DNA of 64,000 nucleotides, taken from the NCBI GenBank assembly GCA_016709675.1, contig JADJMH010000006.1, positions 62,001 to 126,000 on the forward strand, read 5' to 3'. How positions within the stretch are numbered: position 1 is the first letter of the stretch; each line of letters begins with the position of its first letter. This DNA is from Candidatus Accumulibacter proximus. GTDB lineage: Bacteria; Pseudomonadota; Gammaproteobacteria; Burkholderiales; Rhodocyclaceae. The notes beneath the pieces are model-generated. The model did not search any database. It was given only the letters and a program-made list of their open reading frames with translations, and was not told the DNA's origin. The position numbers and the translations under genes are program-made. Below, one piece after another: positions 27,357 through 38,479 of the stretch.

Positions 27357-28555
27357 CCTTTGACGAGGCCCTATCTCGCCTGCTTGACAGCGCGCAAGCG
27401 GTTTCGGAAGTGCGCGCGCTGCCGACCCTGGCTGCCGCCGGGCGCGTTCTGGCACGCGCTCAGGCGGCGACCGTCGATGCCCCGCCACTCGACAACGCGG
27501 CCATGGACGGCTACGCGCTCGCGGTTGCTGACGTGCCGCAGTTGGCGAGCTGCCTGCCGGTTTCGCAGCGGATTGTGGCGGGCAGTGTCGGCACCAGGCT
27601 GCAGCCGGGCACCGCCGCACGGATCTTCACCGGCGCGCCGATCCCGGCCGGCGCTGACGCGGTCGTGATGCAGGAACTCTGCCAGCACGGCGCCGACTCG
27701 GTGATGATCAATCATCTGCCGCGAGTCGGTGACCACATCCGTCGCGCCGGTAGTGACATTGCTGCGGGGAGCGAGATTCTTCCGGCAGGACAGCGCCTGC
27801 GGCCCCAGGACACGGCGCTGGCAGCCTCGGTGGGAATTGCCGAACTGCCGGTTTTTCGGCGCCTGCGTGTCGCGGTGCTGTTTACCGGTGACGAACTGCG
27901 CATGCCTGGCGAGGCGCTGCCGCCGGGGGCAATCTACAATTCGAACCGCTTCCTGCTCTCGGCTCTGCTCGATCGGCTCGGTTGCGTGGTGCGTGACCTC
28001 GGCCAGGTGGCCGACGATCTGGCTGCGACGCGTCGGGCGCTGCGTGAAGCGGCACACGACAACGACCTGGTGCTCTCTTCGGGTGGCGTTTCCGTCGGCG
28101 AGGAAGACCACGTCAAGGCGGCTGTCGAACTCGAGGGTCGCCTGGAGATGTGGAAGATCGCCATCAAGCCCGGCAAGCCGCTGGCTTTTGGGCAGATCAC
28201 CTCGCTCGGGTGCGAAGTGCCGCTGATCGGTCTGCCGGGCAACCCGGTCTCATGTCTTGTCACTTTCCTGACGCTGGTGCGACCCTTGTTGTTGAAGATG
28301 CAGGGTGTGCGTGAGGTCATCCCCCCCGCCTATCTGCTGCGTGCCGATTTTGACTGGTTGCGGCCCGACGCGCGGCGCGAGTTCCTGCGTGCCAGAAGCA
28401 ATATCGACGGCGGCGTGGACCTCTTTCCCAACCAGGCGTCCGGCGTCCTGAGCTCGGCGGTGTGGGCCGATGGGCTGGTCGATAAGCCGGCGCAGCAAGT
28501 GATCCATCGTGGGGACAGGGTGCGTTTCCTGCCGTTTTCGGCCTTGTTGAATTGA
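27350..28555 (+). CDS. moeA: Molybdopterin molybdenumtransferase MoeA
   Basis: MoeA inserts molybdate into adenylylated molybdopterin. The 401-residue protein has MDGYAL (about residue 51), TGAPIPAGADAVVMQE (about 91), FTGDEL, LSSGGVSVGEEDHV (about 242) and GLPGNPVSC (about 294), all conserved in MoeA. The ATG at 27350 lies in the mobB 3' end, after GGGAGAACG. moaD follows after 13 bases. Confidence 0.95.
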   Translation: MLTFDEALSRLLDSAQAVSEVRALPTLAAAGRVLARAQAATVDAPPLDNAAMDGYALAVADVPQLASCLPVSQRIVAGSVGTRLQPGTAARIFTGAPIPAGADAVVMQELCQHGADSVMINHLPRVGDHIRRAGSDIAAGSEILPAGQRLRPQDTALAASVGIAELPVFRRLRVAVLFTGDELRMPGEALPPGAIYNSNRFLLSALLDRLGCVVRDLGQVADDLAATRRALREAAHDNDLVLSSGGVSVGEEDHVKAAVELEGRLEMWKIAIKPGKPLAFGQITSLGCEVPLIGLPGNPVSCLVTFLTLVRPLLLKMQGVREVIPPAYLLRADFDWLRPDARREFLRARSNIDGGVDLFPNQASGVLSSAVWADGLVDKPAQQVIHRGDRVRFLPFSALLN

Positions 28556-28568
28556 CCCGGGAGAACCG

Positions 28569-28823
28569 ATGGCGCTGAAGATTCTCTACTTTGCCAGTCT
28601 GCGAGAGAGGCTAGGGCAGGGCAGCGAGCAACTGGAGCTGCCACCAGGGGTGACGGATGTTGCCAGCCTGCGGTGTTTTCTCGCAGCGCGCGGTGACCAG
28701 TGGCAAGCCCTGGCGACGGTCAGGAACCTGCGTTGCGCGGTCAATCAGGAAGTGGTCCGTTTCGATTCGCCGATCAGGACTGGTGACGAAGTGGCATTTT
28801 TTCCGCCGGTGACTGGAGGCTGA
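28569..28823 (+). CDS. moaD: Molybdopterin synthase small subunit MoaD
   Basis: MoaD is a ubiquitin-fold sulphur carrier of 84 residues. It ends in VAFFPPVTGG, the required C-terminal Gly-Gly that is thiocarboxylated and donates sulphur to precursor Z in complex with MoaE. GGGAGAACC precedes the ATG. The moaE start follows after 4 bases. Confidence 0.93.
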   Translation: MALKILYFASLRERLGQGSEQLELPPGVTDVASLRCFLAARGDQWQALATVRNLRCAVNQEVVRFDSPIRTGDEVAFFPPVTGG

Positions 28824-28827
28824 GACG

Positions 28828-29277
28828 GTGGTCCGCGTTCAGGAGGCTGATTTTGATCCGGGCGCCGAATTGGCCGCGCTGCGCCGGGACAGGCCGCAGA
28901 TCGGCGCGCTGGCGTCATTTGTCGGTCTGGTGCGCGAGTTGAACGACGGCGCCGGGGTGTCCGAACTGACGCTCGAGCACTACCCCGGGATGACCGAGAA
29001 GGCGCTCGAGGAAATCGTCAGCGAGGCGAGGCGTCGCTGGTCTCTCATCGATGTGCTGTTGATCCACCGCGTTGGCCGTCTGCTGCCGGCCGACCAGATC
29101 GTTCTGGTCGCCGTTGCCAGCGCGCACCGTGGCGAAGCCTTTGCCGCCTGCGAGTTCATCATGGACTACCTGAAAACCCGTGCCCCTTTCTGGAAGCGCG
29201 AAGTTACCGCCGCTGGCGCGCGCTGGGTCGAGGCGCGTCTGGCCGACGAGCAGGCGGCCGAGCGTTGGCGCGATTGA
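28828..29277 (+). CDS. moaE: Molybdopterin synthase catalytic subunit MoaE
   Basis: This 149-residue protein starts at GTG 28828. It shows IGALASFVGLVRELNDG, LTLEHYPGMTEKAL, HRVGRLLPADQIVLVAVASA and KTRAPFWKRE, which includes the conserved active-site lysines of MoaE. With MoaD it converts precursor Z into molybdopterin. It ends the molybdenum cofactor run. Confidence 0.95.
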   Translation: MVRVQEADFDPGAELAALRRDRPQIGALASFVGLVRELNDGAGVSELTLEHYPGMTEKALEEIVSEARRRWSLIDVLLIHRVGRLLPADQIVLVAVASAHRGEAFAACEFIMDYLKTRAPFWKREVTAAGARWVEARLADEQAAERWRD

Positions 29278-29484
29278 TGTCGCCGCCCGGATCGACAAGC
29301 ACTTTTGGCCAGCGCTTGCCCCGGCTGCGACCATGATCCCTGCGGTGTCGCCGGGCATCAGCCAGCGCGGGCAAAGGATCGAATCCCTTCCCTCTGCCGG
29401 GGCACTCTGCACGAGATGACGGGATGACATGTGCCATCGGTGGTCACGTTTCGTCGCGCGACCGGAAAACGATCCGGTCCGATC

Positions 29485-29512
29485 GTTGAATTACCGCCGG
29501 TCGTCCCCATCA
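29485..29512 (+). promoter_or_regulatory. Sigma32 (RpoH)-type heat-shock promoter of clpB
   Basis: GTTGAA (29485-29490) and CCCCATCA (29505-29512), separated by 14 bases, match the RpoH pattern CTTGAA / CCCCATNT. Transcription would begin about 30 bases before the clpB ATG at 29550. The site is in the 272-base gap after moaE, where nothing else was recognised. Confidence 0.65.
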
Positions 29513-29549
29513 TGCAAGACATCAAAGCAACTCCTGCCGAGGATAAGCC

Positions 29550-32129
<2,580 letters not shown>

Positions 32130-32144
32130 GTGGCACCGCTCGCG

Positions 32145-32378
32145 ATGAACATTGTCTATAACAGCCGGCACTACGCGATTCTCGCTTACCCCGTTCAGCA
32201 GGGTTTCGAGCTGGTGGACAAGACGGCCAGCCGTAGCCTGTTCGTGCAGGGATCGGTCGCCAGGGACCTGCGCAGGGCCATCGACGAGATTCCCGACAGC
32301 GAGCGCGACGAGGAGTCGATCGACGCGCTGCTCGACGAATACTGTGCCGGCGCCGCGCGCCCCATCATGCTGCACTGA
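32145..32378 (+). CDS. DUF3567 family protein
   Basis: This is a 77-residue protein starting MNIVYNSRHYAILAYPV. It has the features of the DUF3567 family, a betaproteobacterial group of small acidic proteins with unknown function: the YAILAYP start, FELVDK, and a C-terminal acidic helix with DEESIDALLDEY. The ATG at 32145 is chosen because the conserved region starts there, 15 bases after clpB ends. Confidence 0.7.
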   Translation: MNIVYNSRHYAILAYPVQQGFELVDKTASRSLFVQGSVARDLRRAIDEIPDSERDEESIDALLDEYCAGAARPIMLH

Positions 32379-32454
32379 GTTGCGGGAGCGTATAATCGTC
32401 TGGGCAGATTTCTTCTATCAGGGCAAATGGATTTCTTCTTTGGGAGCAGGCGAG

Positions 32455-32652
32455 ATGGCGTTGTACGAATCGGATCACACCAAGTTCATGCGCGAGATGA
32501 TGGCCAAGCATCCGGAGTGGGCTGAGGATCAGCGGCGAGGGCGGGCGATCTGGTGGGACCGGAAAGTCGACCTCAACGAGCAGAAGGCGCGCCGTGAGTC
32601 CAATGAACCCCATCGTTCATATCCCTACGATGTGAATTTCGAACAGCAGTAG
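32455..32652 (+). CDS. DUF3460 family protein
   Basis: This is a 65-residue protein, MALYESDHTKFMREMMAKHP onwards, ending YPYDVNFEQQ. The pattern (YxSDxTxFLRE, HPEW, RGRAxWWDK) is that of DUF3460, a small betaproteobacterial family of unknown function. ATG 32455 is preceded by GGGAGCAGGCGAG, a good ribosome binding site. Confidence 0.75.
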   Translation: MALYESDHTKFMREMMAKHPEWAEDQRRGRAIWWDRKVDLNEQKARRESNEPHRSYPYDVNFEQQ

Positions 32653-32768
32653 GGCGGCGAGGAAGCGGCCTGGACGCAGGTCGGGAAGCGCTCGGGCGAT
32701 CTCGTCGGCACGGATTCTGCAGCGGGCCGAAGACTTCGGCTTCGTCAAGCGGGGTGCGTTGCCTCTGT

Positions 32769-32788
32769 CACGGCCCCTGGCGGCCGTG
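32769..32788. terminator. Stem-loop between convergent DUF3460 and acetyltransferase genes
   Basis: CACGGCC (32769-32775) pairs with GGCCGTG (32782-32788) over a 6-base loop, directly after the minus-strand stop at 32790. A second palindrome, GCCGAAG/CTTCGGC, lies at 32726-32740. Neither is followed by a T-run. Confidence 0.35.
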
Positions 32789-32789
32789 C

Positions 32790-35480
32790 CTAGTTGTTCA
32801 GGGGCTTGATGACCCGTTTCACAGCCGGATCGTCCGGGTGCGGGTGAATCGTGAAGCCGAGTTTGGTCATCAGGTTGAACATCTTGGTATTCATCGACAG
32901 AACATCGCCGACGACGGTCCGGTAACCCTTGGCACGTGCGCAGTCAATCAGCGCACTCATCAGTTTGCGGCCGACGCCGTGCTTCTGCCAGTCATCGGCA
33001 ACCGCCAGAGCAAATTCGACGGATTCGCCATCCGGGTTGGTGACGTAGCGGGCGACCCCGATCTGCACTTCCTTGCCTTCCGCGTCGGGCAGTGTCGCCA
33101 CCAGGGCCATCTCGCGGTCGTAGTCGATCTGGGTGAAGCGCACCAGCATCGTTTGCGTCAGCTCGCGGATGGTATCCATGAAGCGGTAGTACTTGCTTTC
33201 GTCGGACATCGCAATGACGAACTGTTGCTCGCGCTCGGCGTCTTCCGGGCGGATGGGTCGAATCGTCACCGTTCGGCCATCCGGCAGTTCCCAGTCCTGG
33301 ATCAGATGTACCGGGTAGGGATGGATCGCCATGTGCGCATAGCGGTCGCCGGATGGCGCTGCATAGTCGATGACGATGCGCGCATCGGCTGCAATACTGC
33401 CGTTCTCGTCGACGATCAGCGGGTTGAGGTCGAGTTCCTGCAGCCAGGGCAGTTCGCAGATCATCTGCGAGACGTGCAGCAGCACGTCTTCGAGTGCTTC
33501 CAGGTTGACCGGCGGCATGTTGCGGAATTCGCCGAGCAGTTTCGAGGCGCGTGTTGACCGGATCAGATCCCGCGCCAGGAAGCGGTTGAGCGGCGGCAGG
33601 GCAACCGCCCGGTCGCTGAAGACTTCGACTTCGGTACCGCCGGCGCCGAAGGTGATGATGGGACCAAAGATCGGATCACGCGAGACGCCGATCATCAGCT
33701 CGCGGCCGTTCGGGCGAGCCAGATAGGGTTCGATCGAGAGGCCATTGATACGCGCCGTCGGGTGGCGCTTCTTGACGGTCTCGATGATGTCGTGATAAGC
33801 GTTGCGGGCCGCCGGCGCATTGGTGATGTTGAGCCGGACTCCTCCCACTTCGCTCTTGTGGAGGATGTCAGGGGAGTCGATTTTCATCGCGATCGGAAAG
33901 CCGATCTGCTCCGCAAGCAACAGCGACTCGGTCGGCGTATGCGCAACCATGGTCTGCGCGACGGGAATCCGGAAGGCACGCAGGATGGCCTTCGATTCCA
34001 TTTCAGAGAGAAGTTTGCGGCGTTCGTGCAGTACCGCCTCGATCAACATCTTGGCGCCCTCCGTTTCCGGGCGCGCATGCTTCGACAGGGGCGCAGGTGT
34101 CTGCAGGAGGAGTTTCTGGTTCCAGTAGTAGGTCGAGATGTGGTAGTACAGTTCAACTGCGGTTTCCGGCATGCGAAAGGAAGGAATGCCGTTTTCTTCG
34201 AGCAGCGTACGTGCCTGATGAACCTGCTCCTCGCCCATCCAGCAGGTCAGAATCGGTTTGGCGGTCAGCAGGTCGACTTCGATCACCGCCTTGGCAACTT
34301 CCAGCGGCTGGGTCATGGCCTGCGGCGATAGCATGACGAGAACGCCGTCGACCTCCGGATCCTCGGCGACGGCGAGGATGGCGTCGTAATAGCGTTTGGG
34401 CGTCGCGTCACCTTCGATGTCGACCGGGTTCCGCTGCGACCAGGTCGGTGGCATCGTGGCGTTGAGCGCCTGCATGGTGCCTACCGACAATTCGGCGAGC
34501 GGAATCTCGAGATCACCGGCGCGGTCTGCCGCCATGGCGCCTGGTCCGCCACCGTTGGTAATGATCGCCAGGCGTTTGCCCTGCGGGCGGAACTTCGACG
34601 CCAGAGCCTTGGCAGCGTAGAACAACTGGCCGATGTTCTTGACGCGCACCACGCCCGCCCGGCGAACGGCAGCTTCGAAAACGATATCCGAGCCGGCGGC
34701 CATTCCCGAGTGCGTCTCGACGGCCGCCAGGCCGCCGGCGTGACGGCCGGCCTTGAGCAGGACGATCGGCTTGATGCGCGCCGCCGAACGCAAGGCGCTC
34801 ATGAAGCGGCGCGCGTCGCGAATGCCTTCGACGTAGAGCAGGATGTAATGGGTGAGGTTGTCGTAGATCAGGTAATCGAGGATTTCCCCGAAATCGACAT
34901 CAGCCGTGCCACCCAGCGAAATGACGCTGGAAAAGCCGATGCGGTTGCTGGTTGCCCAGTCGAGAACGGCCGAGCAGATGGCGCCCGATTGTGCCACCAG
35001 CGCCAGGTGACCAACGTTGGCATGGACGCGGGCAAAAGTGGCGTTGAGGCCGAGGTTGGGGCGAATGATGCCGAGACAGTTCGGGCCAAGCAGGCGGACC
35101 CCGTAGCTGCGGGCGATCTCCATCATCTTGCGCTCAAGCGCTGCGCCCGAGTGACCCGCCTCGGCAAAACCCGAAGTGATCACGATGGCGTTCTTGACGC
35201 CGCTGCGACCGCATTGTTCGATGATCTTCGGCACCGTCTGTGGTCTGGTGACGACGACCGCCAGTTCAACACGGGCGCTGATCTCTTCGATCGACTTGTA
35301 CGCCGGCACCCCCTGGATCGTGTCGTGGGCCGTGTTGATCGGGTACAGGCGTCCCTTGTAACCGGAATCGAGAATGTTCTTGAAGAGGACATTACCGACC
35401 GAATTTTCCCGGTCGGAAGCGCCGATGACGGCGACGGACTTGGGCTCAAACAGGGTGGTGAGGTAGTGATGTTCTAACAT
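32790..35480 (-). CDS. Acyl-CoA synthetase (NDP-forming)-like / GNAT protein acetyltransferase, Pat family
   Basis: This 896-residue fusion has a CoA-binding Rossmann domain at the N-terminus (SVAVIGASDRENSVG, about residue 14), a succinyl-CoA-ligase-like middle (LLGPNCLGIIRP; the region after THSGMAAG), an ATP-grasp domain (about residues 490-710, PIAMKIDSPDILHKSEVGGV) and a C-terminal GNAT domain (about 740-890, ADDWQKHGVGRKLMSALIDC). Proteins with this order, such as Pat/PatZ, acetylate lysines of enzymes such as acetyl-CoA synthetase. The Thr-His-Ser segment at THSGMAAGSD marks the place of the phosphohistidine in active synthetases. It is followed on the same strand by no close partner; OsmC lies upstream. 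Confidence 0.9.
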   Translation of the reverse strand: MLEHHYLTTLFEPKSVAVIGASDRENSVGNVLFKNILDSGYKGRLYPINTAHDTIQGVPAYKSIEEISARVELAVVVTRPQTVPKIIEQCGRSGVKNAIVITSGFAEAGHSGAALERKMMEIARSYGVRLLGPNCLGIIRPNLGLNATFARVHANVGHLALVAQSGAICSAVLDWATSNRIGFSSVISLGGTADVDFGEILDYLIYDNLTHYILLYVEGIRDARRFMSALRSAARIKPIVLLKAGRHAGGLAAVETHSGMAAGSDIVFEAAVRRAGVVRVKNIGQLFYAAKALASKFRPQGKRLAIITNGGGPGAMAADRAGDLEIPLAELSVGTMQALNATMPPTWSQRNPVDIEGDATPKRYYDAILAVAEDPEVDGVLVMLSPQAMTQPLEVAKAVIEVDLLTAKPILTCWMGEEQVHQARTLLEENGIPSFRMPETAVELYYHISTYYWNQKLLLQTPAPLSKHARPETEGAKMLIEAVLHERRKLLSEMESKAILRAFRIPVAQTMVAHTPTESLLLAEQIGFPIAMKIDSPDILHKSEVGGVRLNITNAPAARNAYHDIIETVKKRHPTARINGLSIEPYLARPNGRELMIGVSRDPIFGPIITFGAGGTEVEVFSDRAVALPPLNRFLARDLIRSTRASKLLGEFRNMPPVNLEALEDVLLHVSQMICELPWLQELDLNPLIVDENGSIAADARIVIDYAAPSGDRYAHMAIHPYPVHLIQDWELPDGRTVTIRPIRPEDAEREQQFVIAMSDESKYYRFMDTIRELTQTMLVRFTQIDYDREMALVATLPDAEGKEVQIGVARYVTNPDGESVEFALAVADDWQKHGVGRKLMSALIDCARAKGYRTVVGDVLSMNTKMFNLMTKLGFTIHPHPDDPAVKRVIKPLNN

Positions 35481-35543
35481 GGGGAGATTTACCTCTGGTT
35501 CGAGAGGCGCCGCGCGGGTTGATGTTGCAGTGCATCAATTCTA

Positions 35544-36068
35544 CTACGAACGGTCCCGCAAGTCTCCACTAATCGAGCTCCAATCACTCCTGTCCGTGAC
35601 ATTTGGCACGCCCGGTGTCGCTCCATCGGCCGCTGACGCCCCACTGGGGTCGGCAAGCAGGCTGTCGATCCGGATGTCCGATTGCAGGCAGCGGTAAATC
35701 GGACACTTGTTGGCGATCGCCAGCAGCCGGCTGCGCTGTTCCGGCGTCAGGTCGCCGTCAAGGCGGATCAGGCGCGAGATGCGATCGACCTTGCCGCCGC
35801 CCTCGACTTCGACCCTGTCGTGGGTCAACTCGACGCTCACCCCGGCCAGCGGCAGTCCCTTGCGTTCGGCATACATGCGCAAGGTGATCGAGGTGCAGCT
35901 ACCAAGGCTGGCGAGCAGGAAATCGAAGGGCGCCGGGCCTGCGTCGCTGCCACCCATGGCGACCGGCTCATCGGCGATCAGGCAATGCTTGCCGACGCGG
36001 ACCGTCTGCTGGTAAGGTCCCTGCCCGTTTTCGCTGACAACGACCGGGTCATGCTTGTCCTGTGTCAT
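35544..36068 (-). CDS. OsmC family peroxiredoxin-like protein
   Basis: This is a 174-residue OsmC/Ohr-fold protein. It has GPAPFDFLLASLGSCTSITLR, with the conserved Cys of the first active-site helix, and NKCPIYRCL, with the second Cys. These two cysteines reduce organic peroxides in OsmC-type enzymes. The last 30 residues or so (SGASAADGATPGVPNV onward) are a low-complexity tail beyond the usual end. The start at 36068 is the only Met before the conserved region. mnmH lies upstream on the same strand. Confidence 0.85.
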   Translation of the reverse strand: MTQDKHDPVVVSENGQGPYQQTVRVGKHCLIADEPVAMGGSDAGPAPFDFLLASLGSCTSITLRMYAERKGLPLAGVSVELTHDRVEVEGGGKVDRISRLIRLDGDLTPEQRSRLLAIANKCPIYRCLQSDIRIDSLLADPSGASAADGATPGVPNVTDRSDWSSISGDLRDRS

Positions 36069-36095
36069 GGTTTCTTCCTTCTTGCCTGAATCTGA

Positions 36096-37148
36096 TCATC
36101 TGCCGCAAACGCGCTGCGCCAGGGCTTCAATGCCGGCAGGCGTCAGATCGTCGGTACTCAGCTTGGTCGGCGCCCTGAAACCGACATAGTTCTGATTCTG
36201 CGAGCGGCTGTAGAGCGGATCGTAGTGCAGTTCAAGCAGGTCGGCGACCAGTTGGCGCCAGCGGCCCTCGCGGGCCTGGTCGCGCCAGCGCAGGATCGTT
36301 TCCGCGCCGCGCAGATTGCGCAAGGGTTGCAGGCGGGCGTCCAGCCACTCGGGTGCGGTCAGGAAATAGTCGTAATCGCGCAAGAGGAACTCGACCCGGG
36401 CGTCGAGCGTCGCCTCGATATTCACGCATTCGCCGGCGCGCATCGCTTCGATCAGGGCCGTCGGCAACTGCAGCGACCCGATCTTCCGGCTTTCCGCTTC
36501 GACATGCACCAGGCGGTTGTGGTCGAAGCCCTGCAGCGCGGTCAGCAGACGGGACTCGAACATCTTTTGTGACGGTTGCGGGCAGTTTGGCAGGACGCCA
36601 AGCACCGAGCCCTTGTGGCAGGCGAGTTCCTCGAGGTCAAGCACCTGTTCGCCGAGTCGTCCGATGGCCTGGAGGATGCGGCTCTTGCCGCTGCCGGTTG
36701 CGCCACAGATGACCCTCAAATTCAGCTGGCGAGGGATGGCTGCGAGATCCTCGATGACCAGCCGGCGATAGGTCTTGTAGCCCCCTTCGAGTTGTTGTGC
36801 GTCCCAGCCGACCCGGCGCAGGACGTGGGTCATCGAGCCGCTGCGCTGGCCGCCGCGCCAGCAAACGACCAGGGGTCGCCAATTCTTCGGACGTTCGAGA
36901 AAGCGAGCGCGCAGATGGCCAGCAATGCTCTCGGCGACATGAGCGGCGCCGATCTTCCTCGCTGCGAAGGGCGAAACCTGCTTGTACAGAGTGCCGACCT
37001 CGATCCGCTGCTGGTCGTCGAGGACCGGACAGTTGACCGAGCCGGGGATGTGGTCTTCGGCAAACTCGGACGGCGAGCGAACGTCGATGATTTCATCAAA
37101 GGACGAAAGCTCGCTGAGCTGCTCGACCGTAGCGATGTCATGTTTCAT
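36096..37148 (-). CDS. mnmH: tRNA 2-selenouridine synthase MnmH
   Basis: MnmH swaps the sulphur of 2-thiouridine at tRNA position 34 for selenium, through a geranylated intermediate. The 350-residue protein has a rhodanese domain with DVRSPSEFAEDHIPGSVNCP and the catalytic Cys in LVVCWRGGQRSGS (about residue 97), followed by a P-loop domain with VICGATGSGKSRIL (about 146). No selenophosphate synthetase gene is in the window. ATG 37148 is separated from tesA by 28 bases on the same strand. Confidence 0.93.
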   Translation of the reverse strand: MKHDIATVEQLSELSSFDEIIDVRSPSEFAEDHIPGSVNCPVLDDQQRIEVGTLYKQVSPFAARKIGAAHVAESIAGHLRARFLERPKNWRPLVVCWRGGQRSGSMTHVLRRVGWDAQQLEGGYKTYRRLVIEDLAAIPRQLNLRVICGATGSGKSRILQAIGRLGEQVLDLEELACHKGSVLGVLPNCPQPSQKMFESRLLTALQGFDHNRLVHVEAESRKIGSLQLPTALIEAMRAGECVNIEATLDARVEFLLRDYDYFLTAPEWLDARLQPLRNLRGAETILRWRDQAREGRWRQLVADLLELHYDPLYSRSQNQNYVGFRAPTKLSTDDLTPAGIEALAQRVCGR

Positions 37149-37176
37149 GCGCGGAATGCCTGTTGCTGACGGCCGG

Positions 37177-37794
37177 CTATTTTAGCAGTGGGGCAAGTCC
37201 GCGCCAGATATTGTCGAGCAGCAGCGTCTGCGCTTCGGCGGTCGGATGCAGGTTGTCGGCCTGAAACAACTCTGCCTGCGTCGCGACGCCGTCGAGCAGG
37301 AAGTCTACCAGCGCGGTTTGCCGGGCTCTGGCGACCTCGCCGAAGACCTGGTGGAACTGCAGCGCGTATTGGCCGTAGTTGGGCGGGATTCGCTGACCGA
37401 CCAGCAGCACGCGGGCATTCTTCTTCTGGGCACTGGCGACGATGGCTGTCAGGTTGTCGCGCACTTGCGCCACCGGCAGTCCGCGCAAGCCGTCGTTGGC
37501 GCCGAGGGCGACAATGACCACCCGCGGCGAATGCCTGGCTAGCGCCGCTTCGATCCGGATACGGCCACCGCTGGTGGTTTCTCCCGAGATGCTGGCGTTG
37601 ACGACGCTATAATCGAGCCTCTTCTCCTGCAGGCGCCTGGCCAGCAAGGCGGGCCAGGCGGCATCCTGCCGGATACCGTAGCCGGCTGAAAGCGAGTCGC
37701 CAAAAACCAGGATGGTTCCTGCTGCCTGGACGGTCGCGGTGAGCAGCATCAGGCCAGCAAGCAGGAAGTGGCGGTATTTCCGGAAAAGGGACAT
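37177..37794 (-). CDS. tesA: Periplasmic arylesterase / acyl-CoA thioesterase TesA (GDSL family)
   Basis: This is a 205-residue SGNH hydrolase. A signal peptide (LLAGLMLLTATVQAAG) sends it to the periplasm. The four family blocks are present: GDSLSAGYG with the catalytic Ser, SGETTSGG with Gly, LGANDGLRG with Asn, and DNLHPTAEAQ with Asp and His. It hydrolyses thioesters and small esters. The start at 37794 fits the signal peptide; a longer frame to 38157 runs over the ABC gene and is rejected. Its start codon overlaps that of the divergent ABC ATPase gene. Confidence 0.93.
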   Translation of the reverse strand: MSLFRKYRHFLLAGLMLLTATVQAAGTILVFGDSLSAGYGIRQDAAWPALLARRLQEKRLDYSVVNASISGETTSGGRIRIEAALARHSPRVVIVALGANDGLRGLPVAQVRDNLTAIVASAQKKNARVLLVGQRIPPNYGQYALQFHQVFGEVARARQTALVDFLLDGVATQAELFQADNLHPTAEAQTLLLDNIWRGLAPLLK

Positions 37795-38479
37795 GGTTCG
37801 AGACACAGCGATGGTCGTTGAGGTGAAGGATCTTGCCAAGCGGGTCGATAACGGTGGCGAGCCGTTGACCATTCTGCACGAGATTTCGTTCGCCGTCGCG
37901 GCCGGCGAGACGGTGGCGATCGTCGGCGCTTCCGGCTCGGGGAAATCCACGCTGCTGAGCCTGCTGGCCGGTCTCGATCTGCCGAGCAGCGGTACGGTGG
38001 CCCTGGCTGGCGAGGATCTCGGTCGCCTGGACGAGGATGCGCGGGCGGTTCTGCGCGGCCGCGTGCTGGGCTTCGTTTTCCAGACCTTCCAGTTGTTGCC
38101 TTCGCTGAATGCCATCGAGAACGTCATGCTGCCGCTCGAACTGGCCGGCGCCGCCAATGCCCGAGCCGAGGCCCAACACTGGTTGCAGCGGGTTGGACTG
38201 GCGCACCGCCTGCGACACTATCCGAAACATCTCTCCGGTGGGGAACAGCAGCGCGTCGCCCTGGCGCGTGCCTTTGCCCCGGGCCCACGGCTGGTGCTCG
38301 CCGATGAGCCGACCGGCAATCTCGACGCCGCGACCGGCCATCAGGTCATCGAGTTGATGTTCGAGATCAATGCCGAGCGCGGCACCACGCTGATTCTCGT
38401 CACCCATGACGAAGAGATCGCGGCGCGCTGTTCCCGTCGTCTGCGGATGCACGCCGGGCAGCTGGAAGAGCTGCGCTGA
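37793..38479 (+). CDS. ABC transporter ATP-binding protein, YbbA/LolD type
   Basis: This is a 228-residue ATPase with Walker A GASGSGKST, Q-loop FQTFQLLPSLNA, signature LSGGEQQRVALARA, Walker B LVLADEPTGNLD and H-loop VTHDE. It belongs to the MacB/LolD group. In E. coli the homologous ybbA lies divergently next to tesA and is followed by the permease ybbP; here no permease follows, and hpnE comes from the other side and overlaps its last 80 bases. ATG 37793 with AAAAGGGA is preferred; ATG 37811 is the alternative and would leave a small gap to tesA. Confidence 0.9.
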   Translation: MVRDTAMVVEVKDLAKRVDNGGEPLTILHEISFAVAAGETVAIVGASGSGKSTLLSLLAGLDLPSSGTVALAGEDLGRLDEDARAVLRGRVLGFVFQTFQLLPSLNAIENVMLPLELAGAANARAEAQHWLQRVGLAHRLRHYPKHLSGGEQQRVALARAFAPGPRLVLADEPTGNLDAATGHQVIELMFEINAERGTTLILVTHDEEIAARCSRRLRMHAGQLEELR